Source of the DNA: Streptomyces sp. TP-A0356
Lineage (GTDB): Bacteria; Actinomycetota; Actinomycetes; Streptomycetales; Streptomycetaceae
Assembly (NCBI RefSeq): GCF_001417775.1
Contig: NZ_BBZJ01000014.1
Location: 1-64,000 of the forward strand
Reading direction: 5' to 3'
Length of the DNA stretch: 64,000 bases
The position numbers were made by a program, and so were the translations under genes. Positions 17,930 to 25,476 of this stretch are shown in pieces (the first letter of the stretch is position 1; every line of letters begins with the position of its first letter). A model generated the notes under the pieces. It ran no database searches. It saw only the letters and a list, made by a program, of their open reading frames with translations, and was not told the origin of the DNA.

Positions 17930-18022
17930 ATGCTCGCGAACTTGGCACTCACCCCGACCCGCCCCGCCGGGTCCCACGGTGCTGCCCGCGCTCGCTGTAG
18001 CTGTTGCTGTTCCGGCTGTTGA
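17930..18022 (+). CDS. Predicted leaderless polycysteine leader peptide, 30 aa
   Basis: The ORF from ATG 17930 to TGA 18020-18022 encodes a 30-residue peptide whose last eight residues are CSCCCSGC, giving five cysteines directly before the stop. The ATG sits at the predicted transcription start of the 17894 promoter, so it would be translated without a Shine-Dalgarno sequence. Short leaderless polycysteine ORFs are known in mycobacteria as cysteine-responsive attenuators of sulfur genes. Here the next gene, 152 bp on, is cysteine dioxygenase, a cysteine-using enzyme, which makes the reading frame biologically sensible. Evidence is sequence pattern and context only; the peptide itself is probably functionless after synthesis. 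Confidence 0.6.
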   Translation: MLANLALTPTRPAGSHGAARARCSCCCSGC

Positions 18023-18174
18023 GCCTGCCCCAGCGCTCCGGCCGCTTCTGAGTCCACGCGACTCGGCTGTTGCTCCTGTGCCCGTACCCGGGCGACCGCC
18101 ACGCCCGTGACCCGGGCGGACGACACGCGACACCCAGCCACCCCCCACTCTCCCGCCGAGGAACCACCGCACCC
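18023..18174 (+). promoter_or_regulatory. Possible attenuation region before cysteine dioxygenase
   Basis: CTCGGC at 18062-18067 is exactly complementary to GCCGAG at 18155-18160, which forms most of the ribosome site (GCCGAGGAA) of the cysteine dioxygenase gene. The following TCCT could extend pairing to AGGA. CTGTTGCT occurs twice, once inside the leader Cys codons (18001-18008) and again at 18067-18074, which could allow alternative pairing. This layout fits ribosome-position control of downstream translation; the fold has not been computed. Confidence 0.4.
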
Positions 18175-18681
18175 ATGAACAGCGACAGCGACCTCCAGAT
18201 CGCCGGCGACATCCTCGAAGTACCGCACCTGCTCCAGCCGCCGCGCGAGCACCCGGCCACCGTGGCCGAGTTCGCCGGGCTCGCCCGTTCCATCGCCGCC
18301 GACCGCGCCCGGTGGGCGCGTCTCGTGCGGTACGACGCGACCTCCCGCTGGTACCACCGGCTGCTCACCGGCCCCGGCTACGAGGTGTGGCTGCTGTCCT
18401 GGGTGCCCGGGCAGGGCAGCGGGCTGCACGACCACGGGCGCTCGTCCGGCGTACTGACCGTCTTGCAGGGCGCACTGACCGAGCGCACGGAGCGCGCCAC
18501 CCGCGCGCTGGGAGCGGGAACGCAACGGGTGTTCGCGCCGGGATATGTGCACGAAGTGGTGAACGACGCCCTGGAGCCGGCAGTGAGCCTGCACGTCTAC
18601 TTCCCGGGGCTGACCGCGATGCCCATGCACGCCAGGGCGTGCGCAGCGGAGCACGGAACGGTGGACACCGTCACCGCCTGA
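18175..18681 (+). CDS. Cysteine dioxygenase family cupin
   Basis: The family oxidises L-cysteine to cysteine sulfinate with a mononuclear ferrous iron, controlling cysteine level and giving taurine or sulfite precursors. The 168-residue protein has the cupin iron ligands in GLHDHGRSSGVL (His-x-His, about residues 82-84) and a third His in GYVHEVVN (about 126), and the overall length fits bacterial CDO. Start ATG 18175 has GAGGAA 11 nt upstream; longer ORFs in this frame read through the leader region and are unlikely. The polycysteine leader upstream supports a link to cysteine pools. Substrate specificity (cysteine versus 3-mercaptopropionate) is not resolved. Confidence 0.9.
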   Translation: MNSDSDLQIAGDILEVPHLLQPPREHPATVAEFAGLARSIAADRARWARLVRYDATSRWYHRLLTGPGYEVWLLSWVPGQGSGLHDHGRSSGVLTVLQGALTERTERATRALGAGTQRVFAPGYVHEVVNDALEPAVSLHVYFPGLTAMPMHARACAAEHGTVDTVTA

Positions 18682-18804
18682 CGTCCCGGGCACATGGGTG
18701 ACCCGCATCGGCGAGGTCCCGGCCCGCACGCGCCGCCCACGCGGGGCGGCGGGCCGCCCCGACCCGCACTCGCGTTGTCGTACCCGCCTGCAAGACTGGC
18801 CCTC

Positions 18805-19764
18805 ATGCGCATTGTGGTTCTGGCAGGCGGCATCGGCGGTGCCCGGTTTCTGAGTGGACTGAAGCGGGCCGTGCCCGACGCTGACATCACGGTCATCGGC
18901 AACACCGGGGACGACATCCACCTCTTCGGGCTGAAGGTCTGTCCGGACCTCGACACGGTGATGTACACGCTCGGCGGCGGCATCAACGAGGAACAGGGCT
19001 GGGGCCGGGCCGACGAGACCTTCCATCTCAAGGAGGAGCTCACGGCGTACGGCGTCGGGCCGGACTGGTTCGGGCTCGGCGACCGCGACTTCGCCACGCA
19101 CATCGTGCGGACGCAGATGCTGGGCGCGGGCTATCCGCTCAGTGCGGTCACCGAGGCGCTGTGCGACCGCTGGAAGCCGGGGGTCAGGCTCATCCCCATG
19201 TCGGACGACCGGATCGAGACGCATGTCGCCGTGGAGCTGGAGGGCGAGCGCAAGGCGATCCACTTCCAGGAGTACTGGGTGCGGCTGCGGGCATCGGTCC
19301 CGGCGGAGGCGGTCGTGCCCGTCGGAGCCGAGCAGGCGAAGCCGGCGCCGGGCGTCCTGGAGGCCATCGCCGAGGCGGACGTCGTGCTCTTCCCGCCGTC
19401 CAACCCGGTGGTGTCCGTGGGCACGATCCTCGCCGTGCCGGGCATCCGCGAGGCCATCGCGGACGCCGGGGTGCCGGTGGTGGGCCTCTCCCCCATCGTG
19501 GGTGACGCGCCCGTACGCGGGATGGCCGACAAGGTGCTCGCGGCGGTGGGTGTGGAGTCCACGGCCGCGGCGGTCGCCGAGCACTACGGCTCGGGGCTGC
19601 TGGACGGCTGGCTCGTCGACACCGCAGACACGGCGGCCGTGGAGCGCGTCGAGGCCGCGGGCATCCGCTGCCGCGCGGTGCCGCTGATGATGACGGATCC
19701 GGAGGCGACGGCTCAGATGGCCCGCGAGGCGCTGGCGCTGGCGGAGGAGGTGCGGGCGTCGTGA
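18805..19764 (+). CDS. cofD: 2-phospho-L-lactate transferase (F420 biosynthesis)
   Basis: This enzyme (FbiA in mycobacteria) joins the phospho-enolpyruvyl or phospholactyl guanosine donor to the deazaflavin Fo to make F420-0 or its dehydro form. The 320-residue protein begins [19 protein letters not shown], the family's nucleotide-binding glycine loop, followed by [22 protein letters not shown], which is diagnostic. Further on [16 protein letters not shown] and [16 protein letters not shown] are conserved. Start ATG 18805 is chosen by homology. AAGACT 7 nt upstream could be a -10 of a leaderless transcript. The stop overlaps the GTG of fbiB by 4 bp (GTGA at 19761-19764), so the two are translationally coupled. 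Confidence 0.95.
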   Translation: MRIVVLAGGIGGARFLSGLKRAVPDADITVIGNTGDDIHLFGLKVCPDLDTVMYTLGGGINEEQGWGRADETFHLKEELTAYGVGPDWFGLGDRDFATHIVRTQMLGAGYPLSAVTEALCDRWKPGVRLIPMSDDRIETHVAVELEGERKAIHFQEYWVRLRASVPAEAVVPVGAEQAKPAPGVLEAIAEADVVLFPPSNPVVSVGTILAVPGIREAIADAGVPVVGLSPIVGDAPVRGMADKVLAAVGVESTAAAVAEHYGSGLLDGWLVDTADTAAVERVEAAGIRCRAVPLMMTDPEATAQMAREALALAEEVRAS

Positions 19765-21560
19765 GCGGACTTCGCCCGGAGGAAGGCCCGGCGGCCGACG
19801 CCGGGCGCGGCACGTCCCACGAGCGGGCGCCGGAGCCGGATGGGGCGGCAGGAAGGCCCGGTGACCGGCTCCCGGCCGACCACCGCCTCCCGACCGGCGA
19901 CCGGCTCCCGACCGACCACCGCATCCCGACCGGTGACCGGCTCCCGACCGACCACCGCATCCCGACCGGTGACCGGCTCCCGACCGACCACCGCCTTCCG
20001 GCCGGTGACCGACTCCCGGCCGACCACGGACACCCGGCCGGTGACCGACCCCCGACCGACCACCGCATCCCGACCGACCACCGACCCCCGACCGGTGACC
20101 GACTCTCGACCGACCACCGCGTCCCGACTGGTGACCGCCACCCAACCGACCACCAACCCCCGAACGGTGACCGACTCCCGACCGACCAGCGGCTGTCCAC
20201 CGACCGCCGGCTCCCTGCCGACCGTGCGATGGCCGGGTACGAGCGCGCGGATGCTCCCCTTACGCCTGCCGGCTACCGGGTCTGGGCCCTGCCCGGCCTT
20301 CCCGAGGTGCGCGAGGGCGACGATCTCGCCAAGCTGATCGCCGCCTGCGAGCCCGGGCTCATCGACGGGGACGTGCTGCTCGTCACCTCGAAGATCGTGT
20401 CCAAGGCCGAGGGGCGGCTGGTCCCGGCGGACGACCGGGAGACCGCCATCGACGCCGAGACCGTGCGGGTCGTCGCCCGGCGCGGACCGCTCAGGATCGT
20501 CGAGAACCGGCACGGGCTCGTCATGGCCGCCGCCGGGGTCGACGCCTCCAACACCCCCGCGGGGACCGTGCTGTTGCTGCCCGAGGACCCCGACGCCTCC
20601 GCGCGGGCCGTCCGGCACGGGCTGCGGGACGCGCTCGGCGTCGACGTCGGTGTGATCATCACGGACACGTTCGGGCGGCCGTGGCGCACCGGTCTCACCG
20701 ACGTCGCGATCGGAGCCGCGGGCGTGCGCGTCCTCGACGACCTGCGCGGCGGCACGGACGCGCACGGCAACCCGCTCAGCGCGACGGTCGTCGCCACCGC
20801 CGACGAACTGGCCGCGGCGGGCGACCTGGTCAAGGGCAAGGCCGCCGGGCTGCCCGTCGCCGTCGTACGCGGGCTGCCGCACGTGGTGGCCGGGGACGAC
20901 GGCGAGGGGGCGCGGGCCATGGTCCGCGGCGCCCGCGACGACATGTTCCGGCTCGGCACCTCCGAGGCGGTACGGGAGGCGGTGACCCAGCGCCGTACGG
21001 TACGGGTGTTCACCGACGAACCGGTCGACCCCGGCGCCGTACGCCGCGCGGTGGCCGCCGCGGTGACCGCGCCCGCGCCGCACCACACGACGCCGTGGCG
21101 GTTCGTGCTCCTGGAGTCCGAGGAGTCGAGGACCCGGCTGCTGGACGCGATGCGCGACGCCTGGGTCGCCGATCTGCGGCGGGACGGCAAGACCGAGGAG
21201 TCGATCGCGAAACGGGTCCGGCGCGGGGACGTGCTGCGCAACGCGCCCTGCCTCGTCGTGCCCTGCATGGTCATGGACGGGTCCCATACATACGGTGACG
21301 CGAGGCGGGACGCGGCGGAGCGGGAGATGTTCGTGGTCGCCACCGGGGCCGGCGTGCAGAACCTCCTCGTCGCGCTGGCCGGGGAGCGGCTGGGCTCGGC
21401 GTGGGTGTCATCGACGATGTTCTGCCGGGACGTCGTGCGCGAGGTGCTGGGGCTGCCGGGGAACTGGGAGCCGATGGGGGCGGTGGCCGTGGGGCATCCG
21501 GCCGAGGAGCCCGGGCCCCGGCCCGGGCGGGACGCGGAGGCCTTCATCGAAGTGCGGTGA
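19761..21560 (+). CDS. fbiB: Coenzyme F420:L-glutamate ligase / nitroreductase fusion with a repeat-built N-terminal extension
   Basis: The core (residues 170-599) has two domains. The CofE-type ligase adds glutamates to F420-0 ([47 protein letters not shown]). The C-terminal FMN nitroreductase fold starts at [14 protein letters not shown] and reduces dehydro-F420 in mycobacteria. Ahead of these lie about 160 unusual residues: 34 of linker and 122 made of 12-residue tandem repeats of [12 protein letters not shown] type. I keep GTG 19761 because GGAGGAGG is correctly spaced before it, it overlaps the cofD stop by 4 bp, and the frame stays open. An internal ATG at 20229 (MAGYERAD) would give a normal 443-aa FbiB but has no clear ribosome site. 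Confidence 0.9.
   Translation: MSGLRPEEGPAADAGRGTSHERAPEPDGAAGRPGDRLPADHRLPTGDRLPTDHRIPTGDRLPTDHRIPTGDRLPTDHRLPAGDRLPADHGHPAGDRPPTDHRIPTDHRPPTGDRLSTDHRVPTGDRHPTDHQPPNGDRLPTDQRLSTDRRLPADRAMAGYERADAPLTPAGYRVWALPGLPEVREGDDLAKLIAACEPGLIDGDVLLVTSKIVSKAEGRLVPADDRETAIDAETVRVVARRGPLRIVENRHGLVMAAAGVDASNTPAGTVLLLPEDPDASARAVRHGLRDALGVDVGVIITDTFGRPWRTGLTDVAIGAAGVRVLDDLRGGTDAHGNPLSATVVATADELAAAGDLVKGKAAGLPVAVVRGLPHVVAGDDGEGARAMVRGARDDMFRLGTSEAVREAVTQRRTVRVFTDEPVDPGAVRRAVAAAVTAPAPHHTTPWRFVLLESEESRTRLLDAMRDAWVADLRRDGKTEESIAKRVRRGDVLRNAPCLVVPCMVMDGSHTYGDARRDAAEREMFVVATGAGVQNLLVALAGERLGSAWVSSTMFCRDVVREVLGLPGNWEPMGAVAVGHPAEEPGPRPGRDAEAFIEVR
19863..20228 (+). repeat. 36-bp in-frame tandem repeat block inside fbiB
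   Basis: There are eight to nine degenerate copies of a 36-bp unit, with one copy enlarged by half a unit, together 366 bp. Every copy keeps the reading frame and encodes variants of D-R-L-P-(T/A)-D-H-R-(I/L)-P-(T/A)-G. The units are rich in CCGACC and in the near-palindrome CCGGTGACCGG. The complementary strand is also open through the block. Confidence 0.9.
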
Positions 21561-21684
21561 GCGCCCTGGACGCCGGGGCGCCGTGCCCCGGCCCCGGTGC
21601 CCTCCGTGTGCGGACCGTCGCCCCCGCGCGGCGCCCCGCCCTCTACTCTCGTAGGACATCCCCGACATCATCAGGACCTCATCC

Positions 21685-22686
21685 GTGGCCGGACGCTTCC
21701 CTCCCCGCCCCACCACCACGACCTTGCGCGGTGGGGATGTCGTCGTGCCCGCAGGTGTCCCCCGGCAGGCCGCGGCACCCGGACGGCGGCGGACCTGGAC
21801 CCCGCCGGGACCGCTGAACCTCGGGCTGGTGCTGGGGCCGCTGCGGCGCGGGCCCGCGGATCCCACGTTCCGGACGACACCGGACGGGTCGGTGTGGCGG
21901 GCCAGCCGTACGCCGACGGGGCCGGGCACCCTGCGGGTCGCGCTGCGGGGCGGGGTCGCCGAGGCCGAGGCCTGGGGTCCGGGGGCCGAGTGGCTGCTGG
22001 AACAACTGCCCGAGCTGCTGGGCGTGTTGGACGATCCCGACGCGTTCGAGCCGCGGCACCGCCTGGTCGCGCTGGCGCAGCGCCGAAGGCCGGGGCTCCG
22101 GTTGACGCGGACGGGGCTGGTCCTAGAGTCGCTGATCCCGTCGATCCTGGAGCAGAAGGTCACCACGGACGAGGCGTACCGGGCGTGGCGGCTGCTCGTG
22201 CGGAGATTCGGGGAGCCGGCGCCGGGACCCGCGCCGGGGCGGATGCAGGTGATGCCGGCGCCGCGGACGTGGGCGCTGATTCCCTCGTGGGAGTGGCACA
22301 AGTCCGGGGTCGACGACAAGCGCGCGTCGACGATCCTGCGCGCCGTGCGGGTCGCCGCGCGGCTGGAGCAGGCGACGGGGATGGAACCGGAGGCGGCGCA
22401 GGCGCGGCTGGAGGTGGTGCCCGGGATCGGACCCTGGACCTCCGCCGAGGTCGTGCAGCGCAGTCATGGGGCGGCCGACGCGGTGACCGTGGGGGATCTG
22501 CATCTGCCGGGGATCGTGGGGTATGCGCTGGCCGGGGACCGGAACGCGGACGACTCCGTGATGCTGTCGCTGCTGGAGCCCTACGCGGGGCAGCGGCACC
22601 GGGCGGCGCGGTTGATCCTGTTGAGCGGGTCCGCGCCGCCGCGGCGCGCTCCGCGCATGCGGCTGGGGAACATCGAGCGGTTGTAG
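21685..22686 (+). CDS. DNA-3-methyladenine glycosylase II family (AlkA-type HhH-GPD) protein
   Basis: This 333-residue protein starts at GTG 21685. An N-terminal beta domain (to about 130) is followed by an HhH-GPD fold. LIPSILEQKVTTDEAYRAWR begins the glycosylase helices. The helix-hairpin-helix is VVPGIGPWTSAEVVQRSHG (about 249-267), followed by DAVTVGDLHLP with the catalytic-position Asp. The family excises alkylated purines from DNA to start base excision repair. It lacks the N-terminal Ada domain of adaptive-response AlkA fusions. It converges on the NDP-sugar gene and ends before a strong bidirectional hairpin. Confidence 0.88.
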   Translation: MAGRFPPRPTTTTLRGGDVVVPAGVPRQAAAPGRRRTWTPPGPLNLGLVLGPLRRGPADPTFRTTPDGSVWRASRTPTGPGTLRVALRGGVAEAEAWGPGAEWLLEQLPELLGVLDDPDAFEPRHRLVALAQRRRPGLRLTRTGLVLESLIPSILEQKVTTDEAYRAWRLLVRRFGEPAPGPAPGRMQVMPAPRTWALIPSWEWHKSGVDDKRASTILRAVRVAARLEQATGMEPEAAQARLEVVPGIGPWTSAEVVQRSHGAADAVTVGDLHLPGIVGYALAGDRNADDSVMLSLLEPYAGQRHRAARLILLSGSAPPRRAPRMRLGNIERL

Positions 22687-22757
22687 GAGACGCCGCCGGT
22701 GCCCCGTCAGGGGACGCCAGGTGCCCTTTCACGGGCGCCGGGTGCCCCTTCACGCGA

Positions 22758-22792
22758 CGCCGGGTGCCCCTTGGGTGCGTGGGCACCCGGCG
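22758..22792. terminator. Bidirectional terminator between convergent glycosylase and NDP-sugar genes
   Basis: The perfect 12-bp arms CGCCGGGTGCCC and GGGCACCCGGCG have an 11-nt loop. The left arm is the third of three direct copies of a GACGCCGGGTGCCCCTT-like element from about 22710. Confidence 0.75.
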
Positions 22793-22819
22793 TGAGAGTG
22801 GGTCTCGCCGACCCGGTTC

Positions 22820-23902
22820 CTACTGGTCCGACGAGAAGCGGACCGCGCCCGCCGGGATCCTGGCGTCGCACCAGACCCGGACTCCGTCGCGGAGTTCGTT
22901 GTCCGCGCCGACCACCGCACCGTCGCCGACGACCGCGCCCGTCAGGATCGAGCGTTCACCGATGCGGGAGCGTGCGCCGATCAGGGAGTCGGTGATGACC
23001 GCGCCGGGCTCCACGACCGCGCCGGAGAGCAGCGTGCTGCCGGAGATCCGGGCGCCCTCGCCGACGAACGCGCCCTCTCCCACCACCGTGCCGCCCGTCA
23101 GCTTCGCGTCCGTGGCGACCGATGCCGTCGGCAGGACGAGGCGGTCGCCGCAGCGGCCGGGCACCGCGGGGGACGGCGCGCGTCCCAGGACCAGGTCCGC
23201 CGAGCCGCGCACGAAGGCCGCCGGGGTGCCCAGGTCCAGCCAGTACGTCGAGTCCACCATGCCCTGCAGATGGGCTCCGGCCGCCAGGAGGTCCGGGAAG
23301 GTCTCCCGCTCCACCGAGACCGGGCGGCCCACCGGGATGGTGTCGATCACCGAGCGGCGGAAGACGTACGCCCCGGCGTTGATCTGGTCGGTGACGATCT
23401 CCTCGGGCGTCTGCGGCTTCTCCAGGAACGCCGTCACCCGGCCGGTCTCGTCCGTGGGGACCAGGCCGTACGCCCTCGGGTCCGTCACCTTGGTGAGGTG
23501 GAGGGAGACGTCGGCACCCGTCGACTCGTGGGTGCGCACGAGGGCACGGATGTCCAGCCCTGTGAGGATGTCCCCGTTGAAGATGAGGACGGGCTCGTCG
23601 GGGCCCGAGTGGAGGCGGCTCGCCACGTTGCGGATGGCGCCGCCCGTACCGAGCGGCTCCTCCTCCGTCACGTACTCCAGACGGAGGCCGAGGGCCGAGC
23701 CGTCGCCGAAGTACGGCTCGAAGACCTCCGCCAGATAGGAGGTGGCGAGCACGATGTGCTCCACCCCCGCCGCCTTCGCCCGCGCGAGCTGGTGTGTGAG
23801 GAAGGGCACCCCGGCCGCGGGGACCATGGGCTTCGGGGTGTGCACCGTGAGCGGGCGCAGTCGGGTGCCTCTGCCGCCGACCAGGAGGATCGCTTCTGTC
23901 AC
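22820..23902 (-). CDS. NDP-sugar synthase (mannose-1-phosphate guanylyltransferase / glucose-1-phosphate nucleotidyltransferase family)
   Basis: The 360-residue protein begins VTEAILLVGGRGTRLRPLTV, with the nucleotidyltransferase signature GGxGTRLRPLT and the following TPKPMVPAAGVPFL. Residues 1-235 form the Rossmann-like transferase domain. Residues 245-340 contain hexapeptide left-handed beta-helix repeats (GEGAFVGEGARISGSTLLSG, GDGAVVG). This architecture is shared by ManC-type GDP-mannose and by UDP/dTDP-glucose pyrophosphorylases. With manA and manB nearby, GDP-mannose synthesis is the best guess. I chose GTG 23902, with GGAAG 11-15 nt upstream; the ORF continues to 24067 without homology. 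Confidence 0.9.
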   Translation of the reverse strand: MTEAILLVGGRGTRLRPLTVHTPKPMVPAAGVPFLTHQLARAKAAGVEHIVLATSYLAEVFEPYFGDGSALGLRLEYVTEEEPLGTGGAIRNVASRLHSGPDEPVLIFNGDILTGLDIRALVRTHESTGADVSLHLTKVTDPRAYGLVPTDETGRVTAFLEKPQTPEEIVTDQINAGAYVFRRSVIDTIPVGRPVSVERETFPDLLAAGAHLQGMVDSTYWLDLGTPAAFVRGSADLVLGRAPSPAVPGRCGDRLVLPTASVATDAKLTGGTVVGEGAFVGEGARISGSTLLSGAVVEPGAVITDSLIGARSRIGERSILTGAVVGDGAVVGADNELRDGVRVWCDARIPAGAVRFSSDQ

Positions 23903-23969
23903 CTGTCGTCTCTGCTTCCTGCCGGGACCGGCCGAACTGTCAATCGGCGGGCCAGTGTACGCAGACCGT

Positions 23970-24011
23970 GTTATGAGGACCGCTAAAGGCGTTATGAGGA
24001 TCGTGAGAGGC
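23970..24011 (-). repeat. 21-bp direct repeat upstream of the NDP-sugar gene
   Basis: Two adjacent copies (23970-23990 and 23991-24011) match at 17 of 21 positions and share GTTATGAGGA exactly. The spacing of two helical turns puts both on one DNA face. They lie 68-110 bp upstream of GTG 23902, so they may be regulator sites. Confidence 0.55.
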
Positions 24012-24353
24012 GCCTTCGATGACAGTGGGATGTCCTTCGACGGCTGGGTGGGGATCCCCCCGCACACCTTCGTGCGGTGACTCGTACGGCGTCATGCGGG
24101 TCGTCGTGCGGTGTGATGCCGATCACCGTACGACGACATGGGGGTGGTTCGCGTGACTTCGTCCGGTGAACCCCCTCCTCAGCGACCCTGCAACCGGGCC
24201 GCGGCGGAGCGGACCGACCCGAGTCTGCCATGCCGTACAGCCGCCTCCCCCGGGCAGTCCACCCGCGGACTCCAGGTATGTTCTGCCGCGCGGATCCACG
24301 CCGTAGTGGCCGGGTCGCGCCCATCACGGGCTTCTCCACGCCCCCGGCGCGGC
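24012..24353. other. Gene-free stretch
   Basis: This is about 340 bp between the 21-bp repeats and the small ORF fragment ending at 24354. I see no ORF with convincing codon usage, no hairpin of note and no clear promoter. Confidence 0.4.
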
Positions 24354-24479
24354 CTAGATGTTTCCGCACTTGTCGACGACGAAGTTGTAGGTGATGTCAC
24401 GCCGGCCGCTGCTCACGACGTGGTAGCGGTAGATACCACGGATGACGGAAGGGGCCTGCGCGCAGCGGTACTTGTTGGT
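24354..24479 (-). pseudogene. Possible C-terminal remnant of a small protein
   Basis: On the minus strand about 41 codons ending at TAG 24354-24356 read NKYRCAQAPSVIRGIYRYH and end DITYNFVVDKCGNI. The residues (Lys, Asn, Tyr, Ile, two Cys) are unlike the Arg/Pro/Ala output of shadow frames. The open frame runs upstream into the start of the divergent TIGR03089 gene without a sensible start or ribosome site. It looks like the tail of a former small secreted Cys-pair protein whose 5' part is gone. I do not recognise the family. Confidence 0.35.
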
Positions 24480-24513
24480 CCGCCGCAGCAGCCTCCCGCG
24501 TACGCTTGCGCGC

Positions 24514-25269
24514 GTGAACGCCACCGACCGCACCCCTGCCGACCTGCTGCGTTCCGCGCTCGCCGCGGACCCCACGCGCCCCCTGGTGACCTTCTACGAC
24601 GACGCCACCGGCGAACGCGTCGAACTCTCCGTGGCCACCTTCGCCAATTGGGTGGCCAAGACCGCCAACCTCCTCCAGGGCGACCTCGCCGCCGAGCCCG
24701 GCGACCGGGTCGCCCTGCTGCTGCCCGCGCACTGGCAGACGGCGGTGTGGCTGCTCGCATGTTCGTCCGTGGGCGTCGTCGCGGACCTCGGCGGCGACGC
24801 GGGCACCGCCGACCTGGTCGTCAGCGGGCCCGACACCCTGGACGCGGCGCGCGCCTGCTCCGGGGAGCGCGTCGCCCTCGCCCTGCGCCCCCTCGGCGGC
24901 CGCTTCCCGCAGACCCCGGACGGATTCGTCGACTACGCGGTCGAGGTGCCGACCCAGGGCGACCGCTTCCAGCCGTACGCGCCCGTCGACCCGGAGGAAG
25001 CGGCGCTGATCGTCGCCGGGGCGGAGCACACGGGGGCGGAGGTGGTGGAGCGGGCCCGCGCGGCCGCGCCCGCCCTCGGCCTGACGGGGCCCGGTTCGCG
25101 ATTGCTGTCCGGGTTGCCGTACGACACATGGGAGGGGGTGAGCGCCGGTCTGTACGCGCCCTTGGCCACGGGGGGCTCGGTGGTGCTCTGCCGTCATCTG
25201 GAGCAGCTCGGTGAGGACGCGCTCGCCAAGCGGATCGAGAGTGAGCGGGTGACGGCCACGGCTCGCTGA
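24514..25269 (+). CDS. TIGR03089 family protein (truncated AMP-ligase-like)
   Basis: This 251-residue protein starts at GTG 24514 (VNATDRTPADLLRSALAADP). It resembles the N-terminal part of acyl-CoA/amino-acid adenylating enzymes (TFYDDATGERVELSVATFANWVAKTANLL, then GDRVALLLPAHWQTAVWLLA). It lacks the ATP-binding STGKPKG loop and the C-terminal domain, so it cannot be an ordinary synthetase. The family is actinobacterial and of unknown function. TACGCT at 24501-24506 followed by 7 nt to the GTG suggests a leaderless transcript. It precedes the LCP cluster on the same strand. Confidence 0.85.
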   Translation: MNATDRTPADLLRSALAADPTRPLVTFYDDATGERVELSVATFANWVAKTANLLQGDLAAEPGDRVALLLPAHWQTAVWLLACSSVGVVADLGGDAGTADLVVSGPDTLDAARACSGERVALALRPLGGRFPQTPDGFVDYAVEVPTQGDRFQPYAPVDPEEAALIVAGAEHTGAEVVERARAAAPALGLTGPGSRLLSGLPYDTWEGVSAGLYAPLATGGSVVLCRHLEQLGEDALAKRIESERVTATAR

Positions 25270-25476
25270 GAAGCCGCCGGGGGCGGGCGGCCCCTCGGCT
25301 GCGGCTGTTCGTGGCTTGTCGCGCGTTCCCCGCGGCCCCGAGAGCGCGCCCCTGCCGGGCGCGCCGCCCCTCCCGTCCCCCGTTCGGACCAGTACCAGCC
25401 GCCTCCGGCCCCCGGCGCGGGCCATGGTCGTAAGAGCCCGACACGCTCGTACGCCGCAAGGGGGTGGACCCAGGCA

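Noticed and set aside
17908..18000. Alternative 30-codon leader ORF starting at ATG 17908 (MNRCASGHAREL...)
   Set aside because: It also contains cysteines near its end, but its ATG lies upstream of the predicted start site, between the -35 and -10 elements. The overlapping frame from 17930 has the denser Cys run and begins at the predicted transcription start.
17875..20145. 756-residue minus-strand ORF
   Set aside because: It runs antisense through cysteine dioxygenase, cofD and the fbiB repeat. Its Gly/Arg/His composition is a shadow of high-GC coding on the other strand, and it has no homology or ribosome site.
19863..20228. CRISPR array or oriC-type iteron cluster
   Set aside because: The 36-bp units are contiguous, in frame, without spacers, and lack DnaA boxes. 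No replication gene is near.
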